Positions 18,501-27,029 are shown, counted from the stretch's first letter. The stretch: 64,000 nt of DNA from a bacterium (GCA_030430495.1 JAUIKM010000009.1:89071-153070), one strand, 5' to 3'. The notes: generated from the sequence alone by a model not told the origin. Numbers and translations: made by a program.

Positions 18501-18614
18501 GACACGGAAGAAGCCGGCGAAGAGGAAGAGGAACACTTCCACTGCGAAGACATCCATGATTTTGGCCGCGAAGAAGTCCGCCACAATCATCACTCTTCCG
18601 GTCATCACGAATAA
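15576..18614 (+). CDS. Exported tandem-amidohydrolase protein with His-rich tail
   Basis: 1012 residues, starting at ATG 15576 so that a signal peptide (MKHLTVLLLILCLLPADLPAQ) is at the N-terminus. It carries two amidohydrolase-superfamily halves. In the first (~30-430) the usual metal-binding HxH after the first strand is replaced (YLYPGFVELDGDYG), so it is probably catalytically dead. The second (~570-960) has EHSHI (~615), CHS (~780), THILEGYK (~808) and NSDSPE (~862), the complete set expected for an imidazolonepropionase-like metal centre. Residues ~960-1012 are a Glu-rich stretch followed by a His/Glu tail (EEEEEHFHCEDIHDFG, then HNHHSSGHHE), a likely metal-binding appendage. The next gene, 48 bp on, is a related amidohydrolase. 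The substrate is unknown; exported dipeptidase- or cyclic-amide-type activity is possible. Confidence 0.85.
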   Translation: MKHLTVLLLILCLLPADLPAQETFHVNGVHDDRPDVHALINARIVTAPGTVIDKGVVLVNGDRISAVGANVAIPDGAVVHDLDGLYLYPGFVELDGDYGMPEVKEAKFSEEQGPQMESQTPGAYNWNQAIRAEVNAADMFTVDKAAAEEWRKRGVSAVVTHRHDGIARGVSILVSTADKDVHEVVLKDEVAAHYSFDKGSSTQDYPGSLMGAIALLRQTFLDAEWYADGGSRAEYNITLDELNKTSGLPQFFEVSNKLDVLRAAKIGAEFNKQFVVRCGNDSYQRIPEIKQSNVALVVPLDFPKPFKVTDPFDAYDISLARLQHWDLAPAGPAMLNQAGIRFALTTAEHKAAEDFWNQLRKAIQFGLSPEEALAALTVVPASLAGAQNDLGTIADGKIANILVTTGPLESKDAELVQHWVQGKQHNLGDVSLLRLRGSYNLNVASLGEFKLKLTGDASGLQADIDGEEARLDIAGRSISLSFRPQKKGTALLLSGTIDGDRAMSGRAQRVGGPWINWTATFKSAHKDSKHAAVKERQPISSVNYPLGAYGWDELPSSGSYLIRNATVWTCEADGILTNADVLVQNGKIAQVGQNLSAGGATVIDGTGKHVSPGVIDEHSHIAISRGVNEWTQASSAEVRIGDVVNSDDVNIYRQLAGGVTTSQLLHGSANPIGGQSALIKLRWGQAPEAMKFEGADGFIKFALGENVKQSNWGDLNTVRFPQTRMGVEQVYVDHFTRAVEYEKAWNDYNALGPAQQRAQIPPRRDLDLETLLEIVRNERFITCHSYVQSEISMLMDVADRFGFRINTFTHILEGYKVADIMKEHGAGASSFSDWWAYKYEVIDAIPHNGAILHRMDIVTAFNSDSPEMARRLNQEAAKAVKYGAISEEEALKFVTINPATLLHIDDRVGSIKVGKDADLVLWTDNPLSIYAKVEKTFVDGTLMYDRARDAELLAAAEKQRHELIEQMRVAQANGEDTEEAGEEEEEHFHCEDIHDFGREEVRHNHHSSGHHE

Positions 18615-18662
18615 ACCGCGCACGTCGGTCCAAATTCAACAACTATCAATTGCGATATAAAC

Positions 18663-19991
18663 ATGAAATACCTGACTCTGCTTCTGATGATTTCTCTTGT
18701 TTGTCCCGCTGCGCTTTGGGCTCAGACGCCCGCGCCCGGCGACCGCCAAACAGAGCCGATCTACTTAACCAACGTCGTTGTGCACGTCGGCGACGGCACG
18801 GTGATTGAAAAAGGCGTTGTGGGTTTCACCGACGGCAAGTTAAGCGCCGTGGGCAGCATTACAACGACGCCGGTGCCCGACGGCGCCAATGCACGCGACT
18901 TAAACGGAGCGCATGTCTACCCCAGTCTGATAGCGCCGTCGACCAGCCTCGGCCTGGTGGAAATCGGTGCTGTGCGCGCCACACGCGACGAAAACGAAGT
19001 CGGCGCACTCAATCCGAATGTGCGCTCACTTATTGCATTTAACACGGACTCCCGTGTCATCCCGACCATCCGCTCCAACGGCATTCTGCTGGCGCAGATT
19101 ACGCCGACGGGCGGACGCATTCCCGGCACCTCCAGCCTGGTGCATTTTGACGCCTGGAACTGGCGCGATGCGGCGGTTCTGGCGGACGACGGCATCCACC
19201 TGAACTGGCCGCGCATGACGGTTCCGGCCGGCGCAGATGAAGACGAGAAGAAAAAGATGCTCAAGGCCCGCGCGCAACAGCTGCAGGAGCTCCGCGATCT
19301 GTTTGTCGAGGCGCGCGCTTACGGTCAGATCGTCGCGCCACAGAAGCGCAATCTGCGCCTGGAAGCACTCAGCCTCCTCTGGCCACGCAAAACCGCAACG
19401 ACAAAAGACCTGCCGCAGCGACGCCTCTTTATCGACGCCAACGATGCGCGTTCAATTCTGGCGGCGCTTAACTTTGCCGTTGAGTTCGACGTGAAACCGA
19501 TTATCGTCGGCGGGGCCGACTCCTGGCTGCTGACCGATCAACTTAAACAGGCCGGCGCAGCGGTTGTATATCAGCCGACGCACCGCCTGCCGCGGCGGCG
19601 TCACGAAGCCGTGGACCAGCCCTACAAAACGCCTGCCATTCTGCACGAAGCCGGAATACCCTTCTGTTTAAGCGGCAGCGGTAGCTGGGATGTGCGCAAC
19701 CTGCCCTTCCTGGCCGGCACCGCCGCCGCCTATGGACTGGACCGCGAGCAGGCCGTAGTGGCGATGACCTCCGGCAGCGCCCAGATTCTCGGCATCGACG
19801 ACCAGGTCGGCACGCTGCACGTCGGCAAGTCAGCCACTCTGTTTGTATCCGAAGGCGATGTGCTTGACATGCGCAGCAATAACGTTCTGCACGCCTTTGT
19901 GGACGGCCGCGAAGTCGACCTCTCAAACAAACAGAAGGAACTCTACCTGAAGTTTTCGAAAAAGTATGGTCTCGAATCGCCAAGACCATAG
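18663..19991 (+). CDS. Exported amidohydrolase-like protein, metal site degenerate
   Basis: 442 residues with a signal peptide (MKYLTLLLMISLVCPAALWAQ). The fold follows amidohydrolases: an N-terminal beta-sandwich (VVVHVGDGTVIEKGVV), a barrel region, and the C-terminal segment GTLHVGKSATLFVSEGDVLD, which resembles the 'GslavGkdADlvl' signature with the metal-linked Asp replaced. The HxH motif is missing (HVYPSLIAPSTSLG), as are clear later His ligands, so it is probably non-catalytic. It resembles the N-terminal half of the upstream protein, to which it is adjacent (48 bp) and probably cotranscribed. A regulatory or structural partner of that enzyme is a reasonable inference, unproven. Confidence 0.8.
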   Translation: MKYLTLLLMISLVCPAALWAQTPAPGDRQTEPIYLTNVVVHVGDGTVIEKGVVGFTDGKLSAVGSITTTPVPDGANARDLNGAHVYPSLIAPSTSLGLVEIGAVRATRDENEVGALNPNVRSLIAFNTDSRVIPTIRSNGILLAQITPTGGRIPGTSSLVHFDAWNWRDAAVLADDGIHLNWPRMTVPAGADEDEKKKMLKARAQQLQELRDLFVEARAYGQIVAPQKRNLRLEALSLLWPRKTATTKDLPQRRLFIDANDARSILAALNFAVEFDVKPIIVGGADSWLLTDQLKQAGAAVVYQPTHRLPRRRHEAVDQPYKTPAILHEAGIPFCLSGSGSWDVRNLPFLAGTAAAYGLDREQAVVAMTSGSAQILGIDDQVGTLHVGKSATLFVSEGDVLDMRSNNVLHAFVDGREVDLSNKQKELYLKFSKKYGLESPRP

Positions 19992-20069
19992 GCAGAGACG
20001 CAGTTGGTGGATCTACGTGAGTGTGTGTGTTTAATGTTTTTCTACCAACCTTTAACACGAGACAGAACA

Positions 20070-20600
20070 ATGGAAAAAGGACTGAAGGACAAAACAGGCA
20101 AAACGCTGGAACAGTGGATCGGGATTGTTAAAAAACAACAACTCGAAAAACACTCCGACATTATGAAGTTCCTCAAGAGCGAGCACGACTTCACACACGG
20201 CTTCGCAAACTTCGTCTCGCTCAAAACACGCGAAGCCGACGCCGGATCTTTTGATGCCGACGACCTGGTTGAATTGCAGTACAAAGGCAAGGAATCGCTG
20301 CGGCCGATTTACGAGTCGATCCTGGCGGTGGCAAAACAGTTCGGCGACGACGTGGAAGTCGTCCCGAAAAAGGCGGCGGTCAGTCTCAAAACCGGGAAAC
20401 AATTTGCACTGGTACAGCCTTCAACCAAAACGCGCGTCGACCTTGGCCTGAAGTTAAAAGGCGTCGAACCCGACGGCCGGCTGGAAGGCTCGGGTCCCTT
20501 CGGCGCAATGTGCACGCATCGGGTTAAACTGTCGGATGTCAATGAGGTCGACGAGGAGTTGACGGCATTCCTGAAACAAGCCTACGAGGCGTCGCACTGA
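20070..20600 (+). CDS. DUF4287/DUF5655 domain protein
   Basis: A 176-residue cytosolic protein. The start is set at ATG 20070 (MEKGLKDKTGKTLEQWI); the open frame extends to 20004 with a non-conserved stretch. The N-terminal half contains KTGKTLEQWIGIVKKQ and FLKSEHDFTHGFANFVSL, typical of DUF4287. The C-terminal half (FGDDVEVVPKKAAVSLKTGKQFALVQP ... KTRVDLGLKLKG) matches the DUF5655 pattern. The family is widespread and uncharacterised. It appears monocistronic and ends at a bidirectional terminator shared with the opposing lipoprotein operon. Confidence 0.82.
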   Translation: MEKGLKDKTGKTLEQWIGIVKKQQLEKHSDIMKFLKSEHDFTHGFANFVSLKTREADAGSFDADDLVELQYKGKESLRPIYESILAVAKQFGDDVEVVPKKAAVSLKTGKQFALVQPSTKTRVDLGLKLKGVEPDGRLEGSGPFGAMCTHRVKLSDVNEVDEELTAFLKQAYEASH

Positions 20601-20660
20601 CGCAGCGGCTGAAGCGCTTGCAACCAGACCCGTTGCGGCGACTTAAACGACTAAAAACAA

Positions 20661-20697
20661 TGGCTGCTCTTCACTGAAGGGCGGCCATTATTGTTTC
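20661..20697. terminator. Bidirectional terminator between convergent genes
   Basis: An 11-bp stem (20661-20671 with 20677-20687, two G-U pairs) and a 5-nt loop CACTG, flanked by AAAAACAA on the left and TTATTGTTT on the right. It lies between the DUF4287 gene and the convergent lipoprotein operon, so it can serve both. Confidence 0.65.
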
Positions 20698-20798
20698 AGC
20701 GGGTTCGCGCGCAAGTGTACTATATTGCTCTTCCGCGGGTGAGCCAGGAAATGCTCCTGAAAAAACGCAGCGACGGATAAGGCCCATATCCGACGCCT

Positions 20799-21350
20799 TT
20801 ACTCTTCCAGGCGACGCACCTGGAACTCCTCGTAGTTACTGTAAACGCTCATCGGCAAAACAAGCATGAAAATCGGGCCTGCACTGGAGCCCGAACAAAT
20901 CAGGTTTTGCGATTCGTGAAGACATATCCTGCGACTCCTGGTGTTAAAAGCCCAAAAAAACAGGAGTACTCCCGCCGCATCGCGGCAATAGTCGACGCAG
21001 AAACAGCCGTCCTCAAAGTGCCCTTCCAAGGTGTGCACCTGAACGCTGCCGTTAAGGTGAGGGAATGAAAATTGCAGTGTGTGTTCGTCCAGGACTTTCA
21101 GCTCGGCCCAGCGAAATCCCTGCGCGTTCTGCGTATGCGCCAGTTCATCCAGCAACACAAAATGAGGAAACGAAAAAAAATACTCGCCGGAGTGGGCGCT
21201 GTAGCGACCATCGAGCAGCCGAAAGTTGGAATCGTCAAGCGGGATGATGTCGGCGTTCTCGTCCCGCAGCGGGTCCAGCGACGCGCAGGAGGAGGCTGCG
21301 ATTAAAAGCGTCACAAACGCAGCGGTTAACAAGACTGGACGAAAATACAT
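20799..21350 (-). CDS. Lipoprotein of unknown function, paralogue 1 of 2
   Basis: 183 residues from ATG 21350 (the frame opens at 21362). The signal peptide (LLTAAFVTLLIAASSC) ends in a lipobox, so it is a predicted lipoprotein. It shares a clear layout with the next gene upstream (21450-22001, also 183 residues): WAELKVLDEHTLQ, a PH motif, GHFEDGCF and RRICLHESQNLIC. A hydrophobic segment (FMLVLPMSV) precedes the C-terminus. I do not recognise the family. It is the last gene of a four-gene minus-strand unit headed by a TonB receptor, so a cell-envelope role linked to that uptake system is likely. Several Cys residues (CFCVDYC, CLHES, LICSG) are notable. Confidence 0.75.
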   Translation of the reverse strand: MYFRPVLLTAAFVTLLIAASSCASLDPLRDENADIIPLDDSNFRLLDGRYSAHSGEYFFSFPHFVLLDELAHTQNAQGFRWAELKVLDEHTLQFSFPHLNGSVQVHTLEGHFEDGCFCVDYCRDAAGVLLFFWAFNTRSRRICLHESQNLICSGSSAGPIFMLVLPMSVYSNYEEFQVRRLEE

Positions 21351-21449
21351 GGCAGACCACAATCGATAGTTGCAGGCCGGGGTTGCTCAAGGTACAAAGA
21401 AATCGGCAAACAGGCCGGCGGGACAGCTCCTGGCGCTGCACTGCGCGGC

Positions 21450-22001
21450 CTAGTCGTCGACGCGTTTAATCATGGTGTTGAATGAGAGATCAGCGGCGAA
21501 CACCGGAGCAATTATCAGAAAGGCCGCTCCACCTTTGGCGACGGAACAAATGATATCTCGCGATTCGTGCAAACAGATGCGACGACGTTGAGTACCCCAC
21601 CCCCAAACCACATAGTACATTTCGGCAAAAACGTGAATCGTATCAAAGTAAAAACAACCGTCGCTGAAATGCCCTTTCAATCGCAGAACACGCGCCTCAC
21701 GGTCAAAATGCGGGACGGTGCACTGCAGGGTGTGTTCGTCAAGAACTTTCAGCTCAACCCAAAGATAGCCGGAGGCCTCACTTTCGGAGAGCTCATCCCC
21801 CATCAACAGAAATTGCAACAGAGAAAAGTGCGTGGAATCGTCGAAAATTTGGTAGGCGCCGTCCAGTTCTGAATAGTTTCGCTCGTCGAGATGTTTAAGC
21901 TGAGCGTACTCGTCGCTCAGCTTCTGGAATGGGCTGCAAGCGCAAAAAACAAACGCCGACACAAATGTCGCTGTTATGGCATACACGTGTCGGCGTTTCA
22001 T
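21450..22001 (-). CDS. Lipoprotein of unknown function, paralogue 2 of 2
   Basis: 183 residues. Signal peptide ATFVSAFVFCAC with Cys at ~20-22 gives a probable lipobox. It is homologous along its length to the neighbour at 20799-21350, sharing WVELKVLDEHTLQ, PHFD, LKGHFSDGCFYFD and RRICLHESRDIIC, and then a hydrophobic stretch (AAFLIIAPVFAADLSF). A tandem duplication is the simplest origin. Divergence is greatest in the N-terminal third. It starts 25 bp after the DUF4249 gene stop and precedes its paralogue by 99 bp in the same operon. No family assigned. Confidence 0.78.
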   Translation of the reverse strand: MKRRHVYAITATFVSAFVFCACSPFQKLSDEYAQLKHLDERNYSELDGAYQIFDDSTHFSLLQFLLMGDELSESEASGYLWVELKVLDEHTLQCTVPHFDREARVLRLKGHFSDGCFYFDTIHVFAEMYYVVWGWGTQRRRICLHESRDIICSVAKGGAAFLIIAPVFAADLSFNTMIKRVDD

Positions 22002-22026
22002 AGCGTCACTTTCCTTGTTTAACGAT

Positions 22027-22920
22027 TCAGGGACTTGTGTTTTTCAGCACAAATATGGTATCCCTTATGACAGACGCCGCGGCAAACACCCCTGTCCCGT
22101 CGCCCTCGACCGAAGCCAGGCGGAAATCGTACTCGGATTGACCGCGGTGCGTCATGCGGAACCACTCGTAATACTCTTCGTTGGGCGCATACACGGACAC
22201 GGCCTGCAGACCGTACCATTTAAACGCAAACCAGACGACCGGAGAAGAGTTAATGCCCGCAAAACCCCAACGCACGACTTCATCATAGTTGGGGGCGTCT
22301 TTTTCCCAGAAACGGTAGATGCGCCGGTTGGGCTCTTCCGTCGGCGGATCGAGGTAAACCCCATAGGCCAACGTATCTTCACAACGCACATTGATCAAAT
22401 AGGCCGGAGCTTCGTCAACTGCCGTCCATTTGATGTCAAGCGAGTCCGGCGATTCCAGGTTGATCGTATCCAGCGGGTACTGCAAAAGCTCATTCGTCTG
22501 TTTAACCCACTCCATGGCTGACGGCGTACGCGTCGAACCGGTGATCAACTTTCCGTCCGTCGTGCGCACCTCCAGGTGGTACAAGGTGTTTGGTTTGACG
22601 AGATAGTCCGTATCCGGAAAGTAGTAGTCGCCGCGACCATTTTCGCTGTCGCGCCATACCAGCTGCATCGGAGTATCACCTTCCAGCACAACGATGTCGG
22701 CATCGCGAACGAGCGACTGTTCATAGCGAAAGGTATCCAGCACGGGCTGGGTTAAACTGACGCGCAATCCTTCGATCGGATCGCCGACGTACAGCATGGC
22801 TTCGACCAGATATTCCGGTTTGTAGTTGTCCTGCGGCACGGGGTCTTCACAGGCGGAAAGGCCGATTAAACACCAAAACAACGCCGCACCCGCCACTACC
22901 TTTTTTCCCATGTTTGTCAT
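22027..22920 (-). CDS. DUF4249 family lipoprotein, partner of the TonB receptor
   Basis: 297 residues. Signal peptide (GKKVVAGAALFWCLIGLSAC) with lipobox Cys24, so lipidated and likely in the outer membrane. The body begins YLVEAMLYVGDPIEGLRVSLTQP and contains DADIVVLEGDTP and NTLYHLEVRTTDGKLITGST, then a ~130-residue domain ending in FAAASVIRDTIFVLKN. This is the DUF4249 pattern of Bacteroidota, where such genes commonly follow TonB-dependent receptors with CarboxypepD_reg-like domains. It lies 15 bp downstream of such a receptor, so it probably forms a lid or accessory subunit for uptake. Ligand unknown. Confidence 0.87.
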   Translation of the reverse strand: MTNMGKKVVAGAALFWCLIGLSACEDPVPQDNYKPEYLVEAMLYVGDPIEGLRVSLTQPVLDTFRYEQSLVRDADIVVLEGDTPMQLVWRDSENGRGDYYFPDTDYLVKPNTLYHLEVRTTDGKLITGSTRTPSAMEWVKQTNELLQYPLDTINLESPDSLDIKWTAVDEAPAYLINVRCEDTLAYGVYLDPPTEEPNRRIYRFWEKDAPNYDEVVRWGFAGINSSPVVWFAFKWYGLQAVSVYAPNEEYYEWFRMTHRGQSEYDFRLASVEGDGTGVFAAASVIRDTIFVLKNTSP

Positions 22921-22935
22921 CGTGTATTCCTGCGC

Positions 22936-25248
22936 TTAAAATTTCACTTCCAGTGCTACGGTCGGGAGTATCGGCAGCAGCCGTACGTCGGTTACTTCGG
23001 TCGGGTTTTCGTCGGTCTCGTAAAAGCGGAACCAGATATCACGGCGCGAGTAGACGTTAAATACGTCGATGAGCAGTCGCGCCGGCAAGTCCCACATCGT
23101 AAAGTTGTAGTTCACGTTCAGGTTTAACTGGTGCGAGTTCGGCAGACGCAGGCTGTAGCGGTCGGCCGGAATTGTCATTGTGTTGCCGAACTCTTCGCCG
23201 GGCAGGAAACTGGCAAACTGCGAGGTAGAAGGCGTGTAGGACTGTCCCGACTGGAATGTAAATGATCCGCCGATGGTCCAGTCTTCGTTTAACTCGTAGT
23301 TCGCCACCACTTTAAAGTCGTGCCTTCGGTCGTACTTGGGTCGGAAGGACCGTCCCTGGTTGATACTGTCGAAACGCGCTTCAATCCAGCCGAGCGAATA
23401 CCCGACCCAGCCGGTCAGTCTGCCTTTTAATTTCTGGACAAATATTTCAGCCCCGTAGGATTCGCCCTCGCCGACAAAAAAGACGTCGGCCGTTGTGCGG
23501 GCATCCACGACAAAGCGATTTAACTCGCTGATGTTGTCAAGCGTTTTGTAATACACGTCCAGATTGAGTGAGTAGTCGCTCGACAGATCCGTTTCGATTG
23601 CGGCAATGTAGTGCGCCGAACTCGAAATAGGCACCGTCGAGTCCGTCGGCAGCCAGGTGTCAAAGAATGTGAAGTCGGGGTTCGAAGCCAGACGCAAGTG
23701 CTGATGAAACACCCCCCAGGCCAGTTTAAGCGCCCAGTCTTCGTCCAGTTGATAACGCAACGCCAGGCGCGGGTCCCAGGAGAGTTCTTCGCCCAGGTCG
23801 ATATACCCGAGCCGTAAACCAGCCTGCAACGACAAACGTTGATTCACCTGGTAATTGCTCTGGCCGAAGAGCGCGTAGGTCATGTCGTTGATTTCCAGAT
23901 TGGTGCTGCCCGTTTCACTCTCGCCTTCATCGACGGTCGTGCGGTCGCCGCGGAAATTCTGGAAATATCCAAACTCAAGGCTAGAAATTTCGAAGCCGCC
24001 TTTGAGTGTCAGGTCTTCCGACGTGAACCACTCAAAATTGCCCTTGGCCGAATAGTCTTGGATGTAGTTTTCAACCTCAAACTCAAAGCCGGAGTTTTCG
24101 CCGTTAAATCCATTGGTATAACGGCTGCCGGTCAGGTTGAGGATTGTAAAGAAGTTGTCGCCGTAGAGGTGTGTCCAGCGCAGCGAGCCCGTTCGGTTGG
24201 AGATGCCGATGTTAAACTCCAGACCGGCCGCCTCCAGCGTCAGGTCGTCGGCGCTCATGAATCCGCTGAAAAAAATGCGGTCGTTGTCGGACAGTTTCTG
24301 TGAAATCTTGGCGTTGAGATCGTAGAAGGCAAAGTCGGGAAAGGGCTCTTCGGGATCATCGGGAACAAAATTGGCAATCAGATCCAGATAGGTGCGACGT
24401 CCACCCAGGAACCACGAGCCGTTGCCGATGGGGCCTTCCATCGACAGGCGCGACGAGACCAATCCCAACGAGGCCAGGCCGCCGAATTCATTCTGGTTGC
24501 CGTCTTTCTGCGTCATGTCCAGCACGGCCGAAAGACGCCCGCCGTAGGTGGCCGGGAAACCGCCCTTGATCAACTCCACGTCCTTGATGGCGTCTGTGTT
24601 AAACGTCGAGAAAAAACCAAAAAGGTGCGAAGGATTGTAAACGGTCGTGCCGTCGAGCAGAACCAGATTCTGATCAGGCGAGCCGCCGCGTATGTAGAGG
24701 CCGCTTGACAGCTGTGAGGATGTTAACACGCCGGGAAGATATTGCAGCGAGCGGAACACGTCCGCCTCGCCGCCGATGCGCAGTTGTTTTAACTGTTCAA
24801 CCGGAATGTTGACCTTGCTGATCGTTATCTGGCGCTTTTCCACTTCTTTCTCAGCGATCACCTCAACACTTTCCGTTTTGAGGCCCTGCTGACTCATTTC
24901 CACTTCGACGGAGGTGGCCTGGTCGGCTTTGACGCTTACCGCGACTTCGCGCGGCTTGTATCCCAGGAAAGTAACAATCAGGGTGTAGTCGCCGGGCGGA
25001 ACGTCGGCAATCGAAAAGAAACCGGCTTTGTTCGTAAACGCACCCAGGCGCGTGCCCTTCAGCGCCACCGTAGCGGAGATCATCGTCTCGCGAGAGAGGC
25101 TGTCGACAACATAACCGTTAATGACGCCGACTTCGTTGACGAGAGCGGGCGGTTCGGGAGATTCAGGCGTGGGACCGGCAGCAAGCAGCAGAGCCGAACT
25201 TGCAAATAACAATCCACATGCGACCATTAACAATGACCGCTGTACCAT
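22936..25248 (-). CDS. TonB-dependent outer-membrane receptor with carboxypeptidase-like domain
   Basis: 770 residues from ATG 25248, which places a signal peptide (VQRSLLMVACGLLFASSALLLAAG) at the N-terminus; the longer frame to 25434 lacks it. Residues ~40-120 form a CarboxypepD_reg-like domain (GVINGYVVDSLSRETMISAT, PPGDYTLIVTFLGYKPREV). The plug follows (VEQLKQLRIGGEADVFRSLQ, YIRGGSPDQNLVLLDGTTVY, GGFPATYGGRLSAVLD), then a 22-strand-type barrel ending VALEVKF. It heads a four-gene operon with DUF4249 and two lipoproteins. Substrate cannot be told; no sigma/anti-sigma pair is nearby. Confidence 0.93.
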   Translation of the reverse strand: MVQRSLLMVACGLLFASSALLLAAGPTPESPEPPALVNEVGVINGYVVDSLSRETMISATVALKGTRLGAFTNKAGFFSIADVPPGDYTLIVTFLGYKPREVAVSVKADQATSVEVEMSQQGLKTESVEVIAEKEVEKRQITISKVNIPVEQLKQLRIGGEADVFRSLQYLPGVLTSSQLSSGLYIRGGSPDQNLVLLDGTTVYNPSHLFGFFSTFNTDAIKDVELIKGGFPATYGGRLSAVLDMTQKDGNQNEFGGLASLGLVSSRLSMEGPIGNGSWFLGGRRTYLDLIANFVPDDPEEPFPDFAFYDLNAKISQKLSDNDRIFFSGFMSADDLTLEAAGLEFNIGISNRTGSLRWTHLYGDNFFTILNLTGSRYTNGFNGENSGFEFEVENYIQDYSAKGNFEWFTSEDLTLKGGFEISSLEFGYFQNFRGDRTTVDEGESETGSTNLEINDMTYALFGQSNYQVNQRLSLQAGLRLGYIDLGEELSWDPRLALRYQLDEDWALKLAWGVFHQHLRLASNPDFTFFDTWLPTDSTVPISSSAHYIAAIETDLSSDYSLNLDVYYKTLDNISELNRFVVDARTTADVFFVGEGESYGAEIFVQKLKGRLTGWVGYSLGWIEARFDSINQGRSFRPKYDRRHDFKVVANYELNEDWTIGGSFTFQSGQSYTPSTSQFASFLPGEEFGNTMTIPADRYSLRLPNSHQLNLNVNYNFTMWDLPARLLIDVFNVYSRRDIWFRFYETDENPTEVTDVRLLPILPTVALEVKF

Positions 25249-25430
25249 AACACAAAATCCTCGATGCGTGTGTGTATGCCGGGAATTCAGACCGTATCTC
25301 ACGGTGTCATTCAGAAATCGAGTTTCCGCCGGTGTGGGGGGAATCTCCTGACCGCGGCACAAGACGACTGCATCCGGCGATTGTTGCGATATTCTTTCAG
25401 CAAAAACAGACCGCAATCCGGAAAGAGGCG

Positions 25431-27029
25431 TCACGCCGGATTGCGTCGCATGCGGGCGATAAAAAATCCATCGGTGCCGTGCAGATCCGGTGAGAGCGTG
25501 ATGCTGAAGGCATCCTTGTCGAGTTTCGGCACAATGACGCTATGGCGTTTAAAAAACGGTTCAAGCGCTTCGGTGGTAAAATTGCGGTTCTCCAGCAGAA
25601 ACCGATCGACAACCGCACCGTTTTCGGTGTGCATCAGGGAGCAGGTGGAGTAGATCAACACGCCGCCGGGTTTGACGCAGCGCGCATACATGTGCAGCAG
25701 CTCCAGCTGCCGGGCCGCCAGGCGTTTCAGCAGCGACGGCGTCAGCCGCCATTTGAGCGAGGGAGCGCGCCGCACGGTGCCCATGCCGCTGCAGGGCACG
25801 TCCACGAGAACGGCATCACAGCTCTCGCGGTGGGCTTCCAGTTGCGGCGGAAATCCGCCTTCTTTTTCTTTTTTGCGGCTTTTGAGCAGCATGGTTTCTA
25901 TCGAGCGAATGGTCGCACGGCGGGCGCGGCGCGGCAGTTCGCGCAGGCGTTTGTTTTCAATGTCTGCCGCAATAATTCTGCCCTTGTCGTTCTGCAGTGC
26001 GGCAATGTGCAGTGTTTTGCCGCCGGCGCCGGCACAGGCATCGAGAATTTTCCAGTGCGGTTCCGGATCGAGCGCGTAGGCCAGCATTTGGCTGGCTTCG
26101 TCCTGCACTTCAATCAGCCCGCGTGTGTAGGCGTAGGTTTCCGCGAGGTTGCGGCGGCGGTCCAGTATGATGGCCGTCGGCGCCAGGCGGCCTTCGCCGG
26201 CGGGGATTTTGTCATCGGCCAGGGACTTCAGGGCGTCGCTGCGTTTGGCCACGAGTGTATTGACGCGCAGTCCGACGGGCGCGGAGTGCAGCAGCGCTTC
26301 GGCGCGCGACGCGACGGTGGACCAGCGCACGCTGCTCGTGCCCAGCCCGAATTCTTCTTTCCAGGAGCGCAGAATCCAGACGGGCATGGCCAGGCGGTTC
26401 GACAGGAAGTTGATATCCGCATCGCTGATCTGATCGCGTTTGGCGAGCATGTTGCCGCGTTCGAACATCGCCTGCCAGCGCTCCAGCGTACGCCAGGCCC
26501 ATTCGTGGCCGACGCCTTCCTGCCAGTTCATCTGTTCTTCCAGCGCCGAGGCAACCACGGCGACGACTTTGTCGATGTCGTCCGGGTCGTCCGATTTGAA
26601 GTTGATCGCTTCGGCTAATTTTTCGTTGGTCTCAAAGATTGAAGCGCGCTCGCCCAGCAGGACCACGGCGGCAAGAACGCAGAGCTCCCAGCCATAACTG
26701 TCGTCCCGTTCGCCGGCCATGCGCATTGCGATGGTGTTTTCCAGCGCGGCAATGTGATTGGTGCTGGGCGGATGCAAGGGTTTGTCTACGTGGCGACGCT
26801 GGCGATTGCGGTCCTGCATCACTGTCACGACGCCGACGCCGCACCATTCTACCAGGGACAGCGTGCGGAATGCCGCAAACACGGCGGCCGAAATAAACCG
26901 GCGCTCGCGTGCGCCGAGATATTTTTTGGACCGAAAATAATTTGAAGCCAGGGCGTCCGACGGACGCATTGACTTGACGACGGTGCGCAGCAAACGGGCG
27001 CCGTGTCCAAGGAGCGAGGCAAGTCTCAT
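25431..27029 (-). CDS. RNA (cytosine-C5)-methyltransferase, RsmB/NOL1-NOP2-Sun family
   Basis: 532 residues. The N-terminal ~230 residues are helical, beginning ARLLRTVVKSMRPSDALASNYFRSKKYLGARERRFISAAVF, an RsmB/NusB-like or related domain. The catalytic domain has SAM motif DACAGAGGKT (~328), VDVPCSGMGTVRR (~408-420) with the first catalytic Cys, and YSTCSL (~459-464) with the second. These two cysteines define m5C RNA methyltransferases. The rRNA target (16S C967-like or another position) is not certain because the N-terminal domain is divergent. It starts 6 bp after the stop of the upstream oxidoreductase, so the pair is an operon. Confidence 0.9.
   Translation of the reverse strand: MRLASLLGHGARLLRTVVKSMRPSDALASNYFRSKKYLGARERRFISAAVFAAFRTLSLVEWCGVGVVTVMQDRNRQRRHVDKPLHPPSTNHIAALENTIAMRMAGERDDSYGWELCVLAAVVLLGERASIFETNEKLAEAINFKSDDPDDIDKVVAVVASALEEQMNWQEGVGHEWAWRTLERWQAMFERGNMLAKRDQISDADINFLSNRLAMPVWILRSWKEEFGLGTSSVRWSTVASRAEALLHSAPVGLRVNTLVAKRSDALKSLADDKIPAGEGRLAPTAIILDRRRNLAETYAYTRGLIEVQDEASQMLAYALDPEPHWKILDACAGAGGKTLHIAALQNDKGRIIAADIENKRLRELPRRARRATIRSIETMLLKSRKKEKEGGFPPQLEAHRESCDAVLVDVPCSGMGTVRRAPSLKWRLTPSLLKRLAARQLELLHMYARCVKPGGVLIYSTCSLMHTENGAVVDRFLLENRNFTTEALEPFFKRHSVIVPKLDKDAFSITLSPDLHGTDGFFIARMRRNPA

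Noticed and set aside
25542..26618. 358-residue plus-strand open frame opposite the m5C methyltransferase
   Set aside because: The minus-strand gene has clear catalytic motifs; the plus-strand frame is its antisense shadow with no recognisable domain.
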